Source: a bacterium | Lineage (GTDB): Bacteria; Verrucomicrobiota; Kiritimatiellia; CAIKKV01; CAITUY01 | Assembly (NCBI GenBank): GCA_037128595.1 | Contig: JBAXWB010000001.1 | Span: forward strand, 62,001 to 126,000 | Direction: 5' to 3' | Length of the DNA: 64,000 nt | In this document: positions 1 to 8,586 of the stretch, piece by piece | Layout: every line of letters starts with the position of its first letter | Numbering within the stretch: the stretch's first letter is position 1 | Notes under the pieces: generated by a model | The model's database searches: none | The model's input: the letters and a program-made list of their open reading frames with translations, nothing else | Told to the model about the DNA's origin: nothing | Made by a program: the position numbers and the translations under genes

Positions 1-1235
1 CCGTGCGCATCAGCGGTTTGAATCTTCCGCAGGGGCGGAGCGAGGGCGAGGTCTATGAGCATCTGCATCAGGTGTCCCACCGCAACGCGCATCATCTGAC
101 CGGGTTCCTGGGCGGGGGCTATTATGATCACTTCATCCCCGCCTGTGTCGATGAGTTGTCGGCCCGCAGTGAATTCTATACGGCCTACACGCCCTATCAG
201 CCGGAGGCGTCGCAGGGCACGCTCCAGGCCATTTTTGAATATCAGACGGCCATCTGCCGGATCACGGAGATGGAGGTGGCGAATGCCTCCCTGTATGACG
301 GGGGCACGGCGTTATACGAGGCCGCCATGATGGCCATCCGCTTGACGGGGCGACGTAAAATCCTGCTGGATAGCGGGGTGAATCCCATCTATCGCAACAT
401 TTTGTACAGTTATACCCGGAACCTGGCGGTAGAGTTCGTCGAGATTCCGGTGGTGCATGGCCAGAGCGACCGGGACCGGATCGTCGCGGCGCTGGATGAC
501 CAGACGGCGGCCATTATTTTCCAGAATCCCAACTTCTTCGGGGCGGTGGACGATTTTACGGATGTGATTCAGGCGGCTCACACGCGGGGCTGCATGGCGG
601 TGATGTCGGTGTATCCGGTCTCGCTGGGCATCTTGAAGACGCCCGGCCAGATGGGGGCGGATATTGTCACGGGAGAGGGGCAGAGTCTCGGCCTGCCGCT
701 GTCGTTCGGGGGCCCCTATCTTGGGTTCATGGCGACCCGCATGGTGCATGTCCGGAAGATGCCCGGCCGGATTGCCGGGGCCTCGCAGGATGCCAATGGC
801 CGGCGGGGGTTTGTGCTGACCCTGCAGGCGCGGGAGCAGCATATCCGCCGCGAGAAGGCGATGTCGAACATCTGCTCCAACGAGGCGCTCTGCGCCTTGC
901 GGGCCGTGATGTATCTGTCCTGGCTCGGGAAGGGCGGGTTCAAGGACCTCGCTCATATTTGCGCGCAGAAGGCGGAATATGCCAAGACCCGGTTGGGGGC
1001 CATTCCCGGGGTTGAGGTGAAGAAGAGCGCGCCCACGTTCAATGAATTTACCATTGAATTGCCGGTGGATGCCAGTGATGTGGTGTCGCGGATGATTGAT
1101 CGTGGGTTTGCCGCCGGCTTCCCGCTGGGGCGATATTACAAGGGCATGGAAAACTATCTGCTGGTGGCGGTCACGGAGAAGCGGACCCGGGAGCAGATCG
1201 GCCTCTTTGCCGAAGCCCTGGAGGGCGTGCTATGA
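1..1235 (+). CDS. gcvPA: Glycine dehydrogenase (decarboxylating) subunit 1, 5'-truncated
   Basis: This is the N-terminal-half subunit of the two-subunit P-protein of the glycine cleavage system, which decarboxylates glycine together with subunit 2 and passes the aminomethyl group to lipoyl-GcvH in the cytoplasm. The frame is open from the window edge, and the first visible residues match a stretch that normally lies about 35-40 residues into the family, so the true start is upstream. The conserved block YTPYQPEASQGTLQ and the following region GGTALYEAAMMA are typical. The stop overlaps the gcvPB start (ATGA), so the two subunits are translationally coupled. The catalytic PLP-binding lysine is on subunit 2, as is usual for the split form. 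gcvT and gcvH would be expected upstream, outside the window. Confidence 0.96.
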   Translation, partial: VRISGLNLPQGRSEGEVYEHLHQVSHRNAHHLTGFLGGGYYDHFIPACVDELSARSEFYTAYTPYQPEASQGTLQAIFEYQTAICRITEMEVANASLYDGGTALYEAAMMAIRLTGRRKILLDSGVNPIYRNILYSYTRNLAVEFVEIPVVHGQSDRDRIVAALDDQTAAIIFQNPNFFGAVDDFTDVIQAAHTRGCMAVMSVYPVSLGILKTPGQMGADIVTGEGQSLGLPLSFGGPYLGFMATRMVHVRKMPGRIAGASQDANGRRGFVLTLQAREQHIRREKAMSNICSNEALCALRAVMYLSWLGKGGFKDLAHICAQKAEYAKTRLGAIPGVEVKKSAPTFNEFTIELPVDASDVVSRMIDRGFAAGFPLGRYYKGMENYLLVAVTEKRTREQIGLFAEALEGVL

Positions 1236-2686
1236 GCAAGTTGATTTATGAGAAATCGGTTCCGGGCCGCCGGGCGGCCAATCTGCCCCGCCTCACGCCA
1301 GCGGAGGCCGCGGTCAAGCTCCGGATTCCTGCAAAATATTTCAGGGATCAGGCCGCCGACCTGCCGGAGCTGTCCGAGTTGGATGTGGTACGGCATTTCA
1401 CCCGGCTCTCCCTTAAGAATTTCAGTGTGGATGCGAACATGTACCCGCTCGGGTCCTGTACGATGAAGTACAATCCCAAGGTCTGTGAGCGGGTGGCCGC
1501 GCTGGATGGCTTTTCCTCGTTGCATCCGCTGTTGCCGCAGTTGCGTGGCGGCGGGATGCTGACCCAGGGGGCGCTGGAGGTGCTGCACGAAACCGAGCGA
1601 TGGCTGGGAGAAATCACGGGTATGGATGCCTTCACCCTGCAACCCATGGCCGGCTCGCATGGGGAGTTGACCGGGATGATGCTGGTGGCGGCCTATCACC
1701 GGGACCGAGGGAATCGTAAGACCAAGGTGATTATTCCCGATTCCGCGCATGGCACCAATCCGTCGAGTGCGGCCATTGCCGGGTATTCCGTGGTCACCAT
1801 CCCGACGAATGCGGATGGGGGCGTGGATCTGGTGAAATATGAGGCCGCCATGGATGATGAGGTGGCCGCCGTCATGCTGACCTGTCCCAGCACGCTGGGT
1901 CTGTTTGAGCGCGACATTCTCAAGTTGGCCGAACTGGCCCACCAGCGGGATGCCCTGCTGTATTATGACGGAGCGAATCTGAATGCGTTGCTGGGGCGGT
2001 GCCGCCCGGGCGATCTGGGGTTTGATGTGGTGCATGTCAACCTGCACAAGACGTTTGCCACCCCCCACGGGGGCGGTGGACCGGGGGCCGGGCCGGTGGG
2101 CGTGAAAGCCAGGCTGATTCCCTATCTGCCGACCAGTATTGTGGTGAAGCGTGAGGATGGTTCCTATGCGCTGGAATACGACCGGCCGAAGAGTATCGGT
2201 TATATTTCCTCGTTCTACGGGAATTTCGCCATCATCCTGCGGGCTTACGCCTACATGCTGCTGCTGGGGCGGGAAGGAATGCGGCGGGTCAGCGAACATG
2301 CCGTCTTGCATGCCAATTATATCCAGGCCCGGCTGAAGGGCCGGTATGCCCTGGCGGTGGACCGGCTTTGTATGCATGAGTGCGTCTTCAGTGCCTCCCG
2401 TCAGGTGGAGAAGGGCGTTCATGCGCTGGATGTGGCCAAGGCCCTGCTGGAAAGGGGATTGCATGCCCCCACCATTTATTTCCCGCTGGTGGTCAAGGAG
2501 GCGCTGATGATTGAGCCGACGGAGACCGAATCCAAGGAGCAGATGGATGAATTGATCGACGCGTTACTCGACATTGCCGAGCTGGCGGAACATGACCCCG
2601 CCCAGTTCCCGTCCATGCCGCGCAACACCCCGGTGGGCCGGCTGGATGAAGTCAAGGCGGCGAGGGACATGAGGTTTAAAGCCTGA
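1232..2686 (+). CDS. gcvPB: Glycine dehydrogenase (decarboxylating) subunit 2
   Basis: This is the PLP-carrying subunit of the split P-protein (484 aa, normal length). The cofactor lysine is K273 in the motif HVNLHKTFATPHGGGGPG, followed by the conserved Gly-rich segment. N-terminal motifs such as YPLGSCTMKYNPK and LQPMAGSHGELTG are family hallmarks. The ATG lies inside the gcvPA stop (4-bp overlap), which fixes the start. It works with gcvPA, GcvH, GcvT and Lpd in C1 metabolism. The next gene, a cyclic-di-GMP regulator, begins two bases after the stop, so the three genes probably share a transcript. Confidence 0.97.
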   Translation: MSKLIYEKSVPGRRAANLPRLTPAEAAVKLRIPAKYFRDQAADLPELSELDVVRHFTRLSLKNFSVDANMYPLGSCTMKYNPKVCERVAALDGFSSLHPLLPQLRGGGMLTQGALEVLHETERWLGEITGMDAFTLQPMAGSHGELTGMMLVAAYHRDRGNRKTKVIIPDSAHGTNPSSAAIAGYSVVTIPTNADGGVDLVKYEAAMDDEVAAVMLTCPSTLGLFERDILKLAELAHQRDALLYYDGANLNALLGRCRPGDLGFDVVHVNLHKTFATPHGGGGPGAGPVGVKARLIPYLPTSIVVKREDGSYALEYDRPKSIGYISSFYGNFAIILRAYAYMLLLGREGMRRVSEHAVLHANYIQARLKGRYALAVDRLCMHECVFSASRQVEKGVHALDVAKALLERGLHAPTIYFPLVVKEALMIEPTETESKEQMDELIDALLDIAELAEHDPAQFPSMPRNTPVGRLDEVKAARDMRFKA

Positions 2687-2688
2687 CC

Positions 2689-5250
2689 ATGAACACCCCG
2701 TCAGATCCCAATTCAAACCTGAGCCTGGCGGGAATCCGTATCCTGGTGGTGGATGATGATGAAGTCATCCGCCTGTTGTCGCAACGGGTCCTGATGTCGC
2801 GTCAGGCGGCGGTGGAGGTGGCCGAAAACGGCCGCTCGGCCCTCCAGATTCTGCTCCGTCAGGATTTTGACCTGGTGCTGGTGGATCTGCGCATGCAGGA
2901 AATGGATGGCATCACGTTCATCCAGGAAGCCCGTAACATCTGGCCCTGGCTGGGCTTTGTGATTATGACGGGGTATATGGATGATGTGTCCTCCGAGTTG
3001 TCTGCCAACCTGGGGGTCACGCGGGTATTATCCAAACCTGTCCGGCCGGCTCAACTCTGTCAGGTGCTGTTGGAGGAGTATCATGAGCGGCGTCTGGGGT
3101 TGGGGATGGCGGGACCCGGGATGGAACAGCATCAGCGCCAGCTGAGGATGTTGGGACACCTGGGGGAAACGGCCCTGGCGTCCGGGACGTTTGCCGAAGC
3201 CCTGCAGGACTTGAGCGAAGGCCTCGGTGAACTGCTGGGCTGCGATGTGGCCGGACTGCTGGGCTTCTCTGAAGGGCAGAATGTGGTGGTGCTGACGGCC
3301 CAGAACGCGGTGGCGGAGTCATTCCTGTCCAAGTGTCGTCAGGAAATGGTGTCGCGTTATGCCGCCTTGAGCGGGAAGAAGACCGATCATATCGAGTGGC
3401 GGGTCCAGATGGAAGGGGTGCCCAGTTCCCCGGCCGGACCGGAGCTGCCCGGCCGGCTTATGACGATCCCGTTATTTGTCAATAACGAGGTCCAGGGAAT
3501 TTTGATGCTGGGGGCCGCCCAGGAGGAGACCATGGCGGCGATTGATATCTCCTTTGTGTATCACATTGCCAATGTCCTTTCTTCCATCCTGGCGGCGGTC
3601 ACCCGGATCCGGCAGTTGGCCGCCCACGATTCATTGACGGGGCTGTTCAACCGCGAATATTTCGAGGAGCAGGCGGAGCGCTCCTGGCAGCTGGCTCGCC
3701 GCTATGGGCACCAGATGGCGGTGGCCATCATGGATGTGGATTATTTTAAAGTGGTCAATGATACCCATGGGCATCTCGTCGGCGATCAGGTCTTGCGTGA
3801 ATTCGCGGCGATTCTCCGGAAGGCGGCCCGCGGTTCGGATGTGGTGGCCCGCTATGGGGGTGATGAATTTGTGGTGATGTTGCCGCAGGCGGATCTGGCC
3901 TCCGGCATGACGCTGGTGAATCGTATCCGTAGTGCCGTGGAGGAAAACGTCTTCTGCGCCGGCACCCTGGGGTTGAAATTAACCACGTCCATCGGGCTGG
4001 CTACCAGTGTGGGAGTCGATGCCGCGTCCTCGGTCATGGATATCTTGCGTCTGGCGGATTCCGGTCTGTATGCGGCCAAGCGGGATGGACGCAACCGGGT
4101 TCACTTGTGGACCCGGGAACTGGGCGGGGCGGACGAGCCGGATGAAGTGGCGGGGATTACGGCACCTCCCGGCGCCTTGCCCGTGAACCGGCCGCATCCC
4201 TGCATTCTGCTCGTGGATGATGACCCGCTGATCCTGACCACGTTGGCGGCGATTTTGCATGGAAGCGGGTATGCCACTGAAAGCGCCCTCTCTCCGGGCG
4301 AAGCGTTGGCCATGGCACAAGCCATTCCCGGGGCCTATGATGTAGCGCTGCTCGATCTGAATATGCCGGAGGTTAGCGGTCTGGAGCTTTTGGCGTCGTT
4401 GCGTCAGACGGACAGTTTTATCATGCCGGTGGTGATGACGGGCTATGCGACCAAGGAAAGCGCCGTCCAGTCCCTGCGTCAGGGGGCCTTTGAGTTCATC
4501 GAGAAACCGGTGGTGCCGGCTGAATTGCTGGCGGTGATTGAGAAGTCGTTGGATCATCGCCGCCTGCGGGTTGAGAATGAACGCTACCGGCTGCGCCTGG
4601 AGGAAATGGTGCGGCAGAAGAGCGCGGATCTCATCAAGGCGCTGGAGGAGCTCAAGGTCACCCACGAATTTACCCTGCAGGCCATGGTGCGGATGCTTGA
4701 TGAACGGGAACATGCCACCGGGCAGCACAGCAACCGGGTCCGTGCCCTGAGCTATGTACTCGGCAAGGCGATGAGCCTGCCACGCAAGGAGCTGGATATA
4801 CTGGCCCACGGGGCCTTGTTGCATGACATCGGTAAAGTGGCGATTCCCGACAGCATTTTGCTGAAAGCCGGGCCACTGGATGATAAAGAGCGTGCGATCA
4901 TGAGAACGCATGCGGAAGTCGGTTATAATATCCTGAGCTCGAGCAACTACATGAAGGATATAGCGGAATTGGTGTATTCCCATCAGGAACGGTACGACGG
5001 CTCCGGCTATCCCCGGGGTTTGAAGGGGGATGCCATCTGTTTGGGAGCGCGCATCTTTGCCGTGGTGGATGCCTATGATGCGATGCGCTCGGACCGGCCT
5101 TACCGGAAGTCCATGTCGGCCCAGGCGGCTCGCGACGAAATTGTGCGCTGTAACGGCACGCATTTTGATCCGGCCGTCGTGGATGCGTTTTTACGGCATC
5201 AGGATGCGTTGGAGGCCATCGGCTGCTGGGCCGGGCTGCAGGCTCAATAA
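2689..5250 (+). CDS. Hybrid response regulator: REC-GAF-GGDEF-REC-HD-GYP
   Basis: An 853-aa cytoplasmic signalling protein that combines opposing cyclic-di-GMP activities. Domains in order: receiver 1 (about 15-135, phospho-acceptor D66, T94, K116), a GAF-like sensor (about 155-300), a diguanylate cyclase with intact GGDEF at 390-394 and an RGSD product-inhibition I-site at 381-384, receiver 2 (about 500-620, D556), a short coiled coil, and an HD-GYP phosphodiesterase (HD at 712-713, HQERYDGSGYP at 765-775). All key residues are present, so both synthesis and hydrolysis may be active, each probably gated by its own receiver. No transmembrane segment or histidine kinase is visible, so the kinase must be encoded elsewhere. 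It begins 2 nt after gcvPB and its stop overlaps the convergent LpxC-like gene by 7 bp. Output pathway unknown; motility, biofilm or envelope control is inferred. Confidence 0.93.
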   Translation: MNTPSDPNSNLSLAGIRILVVDDDEVIRLLSQRVLMSRQAAVEVAENGRSALQILLRQDFDLVLVDLRMQEMDGITFIQEARNIWPWLGFVIMTGYMDDVSSELSANLGVTRVLSKPVRPAQLCQVLLEEYHERRLGLGMAGPGMEQHQRQLRMLGHLGETALASGTFAEALQDLSEGLGELLGCDVAGLLGFSEGQNVVVLTAQNAVAESFLSKCRQEMVSRYAALSGKKTDHIEWRVQMEGVPSSPAGPELPGRLMTIPLFVNNEVQGILMLGAAQEETMAAIDISFVYHIANVLSSILAAVTRIRQLAAHDSLTGLFNREYFEEQAERSWQLARRYGHQMAVAIMDVDYFKVVNDTHGHLVGDQVLREFAAILRKAARGSDVVARYGGDEFVVMLPQADLASGMTLVNRIRSAVEENVFCAGTLGLKLTTSIGLATSVGVDAASSVMDILRLADSGLYAAKRDGRNRVHLWTRELGGADEPDEVAGITAPPGALPVNRPHPCILLVDDDPLILTTLAAILHGSGYATESALSPGEALAMAQAIPGAYDVALLDLNMPEVSGLELLASLRQTDSFIMPVVMTGYATKESAVQSLRQGAFEFIEKPVVPAELLAVIEKSLDHRRLRVENERYRLRLEEMVRQKSADLIKALEELKVTHEFTLQAMVRMLDEREHATGQHSNRVRALSYVLGKAMSLPRKELDILAHGALLHDIGKVAIPDSILLKAGPLDDKERAIMRTHAEVGYNILSSSNYMKDIAELVYSHQERYDGSGYPRGLKGDAICLGARIFAVVDAYDAMRSDRPYRKSMSAQAARDEIVRCNGTHFDPAVVDAFLRHQDALEAIGCWAGLQAQ

Positions 5251-6263
5251 CTGACGGGAACCAGCAAGTCGTTCTCGTACAGTTTTCTGACCATGATCAC
5301 ATCCAGGGCATGACCGGCTTTATAGGAGTAGACATTTCCGACGAAGCGGCCGGTGTCGATCAGTGCCAGGGCTGCCACCAGATCCAGAATCGCCCGGTGC
5401 CAGACCGGTTCCAGCGCCTTCCCGTTATGAAATAATGTGGGGGTGTTGCAGTATTTCTTCCGTCCTGCCACCAGGATGTTGTCTTTGGTGTACCCCAGAT
5501 TCCTCACATCCGCAAAGAGTTTCCCGATGGTTTTGGTGAACAGCATTTGCGTATAGGAGCAGTTGGTGCGGGCGAGCGAGCCGTACCGCCCCGTTTCCGG
5601 GGTCAATCGGATCCTCAGCCGCTGCTTGCCGATGGCGGTGGTGAAGTTTACGGCCACATCCAGATTGAGCTGAGGAACCGGGTCGGTACAGGGGGTGAAT
5701 ACCAGGAAACTCCCGTTCGGTGCCAGGATAGAGACCGGTTCCTTAACGGTCACATAGTGTGCGGGCTGATCTGTTTGCGTGATGCCGGCTTTTTCAATGG
5801 CCTCCACCAGATCCATACTGCCCCGGTCAAACAGGGGCGGGTCGCCTGAATCCATCCGGATCATCAGGTTGTCCACGTTCAAGGCCAGCCGCAGGGCGAC
5901 GATATGCTCCACCATGCGCATGTAATTGTGGGGGGAGCCGCTGCACAGCACAATATTCCGCTGTGTGGTCCAGACGTTATTGGCCGACACCCGGATAGGC
6001 ATGGCGTCGGGCAGATCCGTCCGGTCAAACCACCAGCCCGGGGTCTGCGTGGGCTGCAGGTGCAAGGTCCGCTGGGCGCGTCCGAAAAAGGTGCCCGGTC
6101 CGGTGACGGAGACGGGGTGGGCGATGGTCGTCTGGAACCGGTCGGCTTTCGCAAGCTCGGGAATCCATTCCTGGTCCACAGGCTGGGCCTGGAATGCCTC
6201 AAACTGGCGGTCCATGATCGCGGTGTCGCCCTGTAACAAGTGTCCGTATGGTGTCGTTGCCAT
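5244..6263 (-). CDS. Divergent LpxC-family UDP-3-O-acyl-GlcNAc deacetylase
   Basis: 339 aa with full-length similarity to LpxC, the zinc deacetylase that commits UDP-3-O-acyl-GlcNAc to lipid A synthesis. Visible landmarks are the N-terminal substrate domain, VEHIVAL (E119, H120, matching the catalytic Glu and first zinc His), the segment LNVDNLMIRMDSGDPPLFD, and YKAGHALD (H318). The second zinc motif is altered: the usual HKxLD spacing is replaced by H289-R-A-I-L-D294, one extra residue between the zinc His and Asp, and the usual lysine is Arg. The N-terminus is about 40 residues longer than typical. It may be the organism's only LpxC or a paralogue of changed specificity. It is transcribed divergently from the pseudouridine synthase gene. 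Confidence 0.85.
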   Translation of the reverse strand: MATTPYGHLLQGDTAIMDRQFEAFQAQPVDQEWIPELAKADRFQTTIAHPVSVTGPGTFFGRAQRTLHLQPTQTPGWWFDRTDLPDAMPIRVSANNVWTTQRNIVLCSGSPHNYMRMVEHIVALRLALNVDNLMIRMDSGDPPLFDRGSMDLVEAIEKAGITQTDQPAHYVTVKEPVSILAPNGSFLVFTPCTDPVPQLNLDVAVNFTTAIGKQRLRIRLTPETGRYGSLARTNCSYTQMLFTKTIGKLFADVRNLGYTKDNILVAGRKKYCNTPTLFHNGKALEPVWHRAILDLVAALALIDTGRFVGNVYSYKAGHALDVIMVRKLYENDLLVPVSY

Positions 6264-6341
6264 TTCTGATTCTCCCGTAATAGTCCCCCATACAAGACAA
6301 TCATTGCCCGAAAGTCAAGAAGGGGTAAACTAACCCCCCAA

Positions 6342-7313
6342 ATGAAACGACGAATTCAGTTTGTTCTGCCACCGGGGCAAGGAGGGGTGGGGCTGCCCGA
6401 TTACTTGGCTGGGCGCTTTACCTACCATACCCGTGACGAATGGCTCGCGCATATCGCGGCGGGTCGGGTCGAGGTGAATGGCGCGGTTGGGGGTCAGGAG
6501 CGCGTACTCGAGGCGGGAGACCGGGTGGAGTATATCGCCCGTGAAATGCCTGAACCGCCGGTCTGTTTCGATATCGAGATTGTCTTTGAAGATTACGATG
6601 TGATGGTGATCAACAAGCCGCCGAATCTGCCCTGTCATCCGGCCGGCCGCTATTTCAACCACACCCTCTGGGCCTGGCTGAAGACCCATCATTGCATCGA
6701 ATCGCCCGCCCTGGTCAACCGGTTGGACCGCGAAACCTCAGGCCTTCTGGTGGTGGCCAAAAATGCCCGGGCCGAATCCAAATGCCGGGAACAGTTTTCG
6801 AAGCGGTTCGTGGTGAAGCGGTATGTAGCCATTGTGGAGGGCACGTTTCCTGCGACATTAAGGGCCGAGGGGTGGCTGCTGCCGGATCCCGGTTCCGGGG
6901 TCCATAAACGCCGGCGTTTTGAGCGGGACAACACCGGGCGCGGGCCCATGATGCCTCCGCCTGACCCGGTGCCAGGCAAGGAATGGGCGCTTACTGAGTT
7001 TCGTCTGCTTCGTGCGGTAAAGGGGCTCAGTATCGTGGAGGCGGTGCTACACACCGGTCGCCTTCATCAGATCCGGGCCACCCTGCATTCACTAGGCTTC
7101 CCTGTCGTGGGCGATAAGATCTATGGGCTCGATCCGATGATTTTTGTGCGGTTCTGCACGGATATGGCGACGGAGGAGGATTGGCGCCGCCTGCGGTTGC
7201 CCCGTCAGGCCTTGCATTCCATGGAGTTGGAATTCACTCATCCGGCAACCAGTCAGACGATGCACTTTGAGGCGCCCATGCCGGGGGATATGAGGGAGTT
7301 GGTTGAACTCTGA
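6342..7313 (+). CDS. RluA-family RNA pseudouridine synthase
   Basis: 323 aa. An N-terminal S4-type RNA-binding domain (about 15-75) is followed by the RluA/RsuA-superfamily catalytic domain. The catalytic aspartate is D129 in VNRLDRETSGLLVVAK, and the downstream motif HTGRLHQIRATLHSLGFPVVGD is conserved. The enzyme isomerises uridine to pseudouridine in rRNA or tRNA; the exact target cannot be read from sequence. The usual His before the catalytic motif (HRLDRxTSG) is Asn here. The start ATG has no clear ribosome-binding site, and an earlier in-frame start is not apparent. It ends 4 nt before the stop of the convergent HAD phosphatase gene. Confidence 0.92.
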   Translation: MKRRIQFVLPPGQGGVGLPDYLAGRFTYHTRDEWLAHIAAGRVEVNGAVGGQERVLEAGDRVEYIAREMPEPPVCFDIEIVFEDYDVMVINKPPNLPCHPAGRYFNHTLWAWLKTHHCIESPALVNRLDRETSGLLVVAKNARAESKCREQFSKRFVVKRYVAIVEGTFPATLRAEGWLLPDPGSGVHKRRRFERDNTGRGPMMPPPDPVPGKEWALTEFRLLRAVKGLSIVEAVLHTGRLHQIRATLHSLGFPVVGDKIYGLDPMIFVRFCTDMATEEDWRRLRLPRQALHSMELEFTHPATSQTMHFEAPMPGDMRELVEL

Positions 7314-7317
7314 ACTT

Positions 7318-8046
7318 TTAACTCATCATCTCCAAAATGCAGCCGGTATCTGAAAGATCCGCCAAGGCCACCATGGCGCCGGCGGTGTGCAGGGCGCCGG
7401 TGGTGAATTTGCCCGTGGCCACCGCAATGGAAACCGCGTCGATCGCGTGGGCGGCGGCAATGTCGTTGGGGGTATCCCCGATCAGGAAACGGGCCTTGAT
7501 GGCCTGTCCTGGTTTGAGCTGCGCCATCACCCGTTTCATGGCCAGCCGGGCGATTTCATTCCGGTCTGCATGTTCATTGCCAAAGGCGCCCAGTACAAAG
7601 TGGTTGTGAAGGTTGAACTGCCGGAGTTTGATCCAGGCGCAGGACTCGACATTGCCGGTGACCAGTCCCAGAACGACATCCGGCATTGCGGAGAGGGCTT
7701 CCAGAAGGGGTCGGACCCCGGGAAATAATGTCAACTCCGCCTGATGTACGGCGGCTTCCAGTTCAATAGGAAGCTGCTGGTGAAAGCGTTCGAAGGCGGA
7801 AAGGGTGAAGGCGCGCTGGTGACGGTCCATGACCTGACGCAGTACATCCAGATCCGTACTGCCGGCAAAACTGATGGTCGACAGGTCGTCATCAATATCC
7901 AAAGTCGTTTTCAGGGCACGGATAAATGAAAGCTTCCCCACCCCCCGCATATCCAACAGCGTCCCATCAATATCAAAGAGAATCACGGTGAAATCAGTGG
8001 GCAGTTGGCAGGAGGCAGTGGGCAGGATGGAGGGAACGCTTTTCAT
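7318..8046 (-). CDS. HAD-superfamily phosphatase (phosphoglycolate phosphatase-like)
   Basis: 242 aa with the HAD signature FDIDGTLLD (nucleophile D25, D27), a helical cap region, LVTGN (motif II) and a C-terminal GDTPNDIAAA metal-binding motif. The sequence supports a soluble phosphomonoesterase acting on a small metabolite; the substrate is not determinable. The start is taken at 8046 because it overlaps the upstream gmhB stop (ATGA). With this start the first ~20 residues are encoded by a CAGTGGG heptamer repeat and read ILPTASCQLPTDF, an extension unrelated to the HAD fold. An internal GTG just before VILFDIDG would give a normal HAD N-terminus. Last gene of the glgP to HAD run. Confidence 0.88.
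   Translation of the reverse strand: MKSVPSILPTASCQLPTDFTVILFDIDGTLLDMRGVGKLSFIRALKTTLDIDDDLSTISFAGSTDLDVLRQVMDRHQRAFTLSAFERFHQQLPIELEAAVHQAELTLFPGVRPLLEALSAMPDVVLGLVTGNVESCAWIKLRQFNLHNHFVLGAFGNEHADRNEIARLAMKRVMAQLKPGQAIKARFLIGDTPNDIAAAHAIDAVSIAVATGKFTTGALHTAGAMVALADLSDTGCILEMMS
7995..8026. repeat. Short CAGTNGG heptamer array inside HAD gene 5' end
   Basis: Four and a half tandem 7-mers on the + strand (CAGTGGG, CAGTTGG, CAGGAGG, CAGTGGG, CAGG). They lie in the 5' end of the HAD phosphatase gene. The same unit forms arrays at 9906-9975 and, inverted, at 10021-10054. It resembles short tandemly repeated repetitive (STRR) elements of other bacteria. Confidence 0.85.
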
Positions 8047-8579
8047 TCTGAATCCTTCAGAATCTTTCCGAGCGCCTGTGCCAATTCTGGCATGGAGCCA
8101 AAGGTAAAATCGGCCAGATCCGGCGTGGCGGCGGGATTGACCAGAATGGTGCGGCAGCCGGCAGCGCGGCCGGCTTCGGTATCTTTCGGGGAGTCCCCGA
8201 TCATCCAGGAGCGGGCGAGATCGAGGGAGTGTTTGCGCGCGGCTTCCAGAATCATGCCCGGCTTGGGCTTGCGGCAGGGACAGTCGGCTTCGCGAAGATG
8301 GGTGCAGGTAAAGATGTCGAGCAGTTCCAGTCCATGCTGGTCCTTGAGCTGGGTCCGCAAGCGTCGATGCATGTCATCAAGGGTGGCGGAAGTCATGATA
8401 TCCCGGCCCACCCCTTGTTGGTTGGTGATGATAACGGCGACATAACCCAGTTTGGTGACCAGGCGCAGGATCTCGACGAATTCCGGCAGGAGATGGAAAT
8501 CCTCCCAGCGTTCGACATAGCCCGGACCCGGCGATTGATTCACAATTCCATCCCGGTCAAAAAAGATGCATTTTCTCAT
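8043..8579 (-). CDS. gmhB: D-glycero-D-manno-heptose 1,7-bisphosphate 7-phosphatase (GmhB family)
   Basis: 178 aa HAD-IIIA phosphatase. The N-terminal nucleophile motif is FFDRDGIVN (D8, D10), followed by IITNQQGVG and the C-terminal GDSPKDTEAGRAAG motif. A zinc-binding loop of the GmhB type is visible (CTHLREADCPCRK, Cys-x-His-x5-Cys-x-Cys). The likely reaction is removal of the C7 phosphate in ADP-heptose synthesis for the lipopolysaccharide core; the closely related histidinol-phosphate phosphatase fold cannot be fully excluded. Its stop overlaps the next HAD gene by 4 bp. The presence of gmhB and an LpxC homologue supports a Gram-negative outer membrane. Confidence 0.87.
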   Translation of the reverse strand: MRKCIFFDRDGIVNQSPGPGYVERWEDFHLLPEFVEILRLVTKLGYVAVIITNQQGVGRDIMTSATLDDMHRRLRTQLKDQHGLELLDIFTCTHLREADCPCRKPKPGMILEAARKHSLDLARSWMIGDSPKDTEAGRAAGCRTILVNPAATPDLADFTFGSMPELAQALGKILKDSE

Positions 8580-8586
8580 ACTGCGC

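Noticed and set aside
1154-2464. Long open frame antisense to gcvPB (about 436 codons)
   Set aside because: It is the mirror of a well-conserved gene in a GC-rich codon context, has no recognisable domain and no ribosome-binding site.
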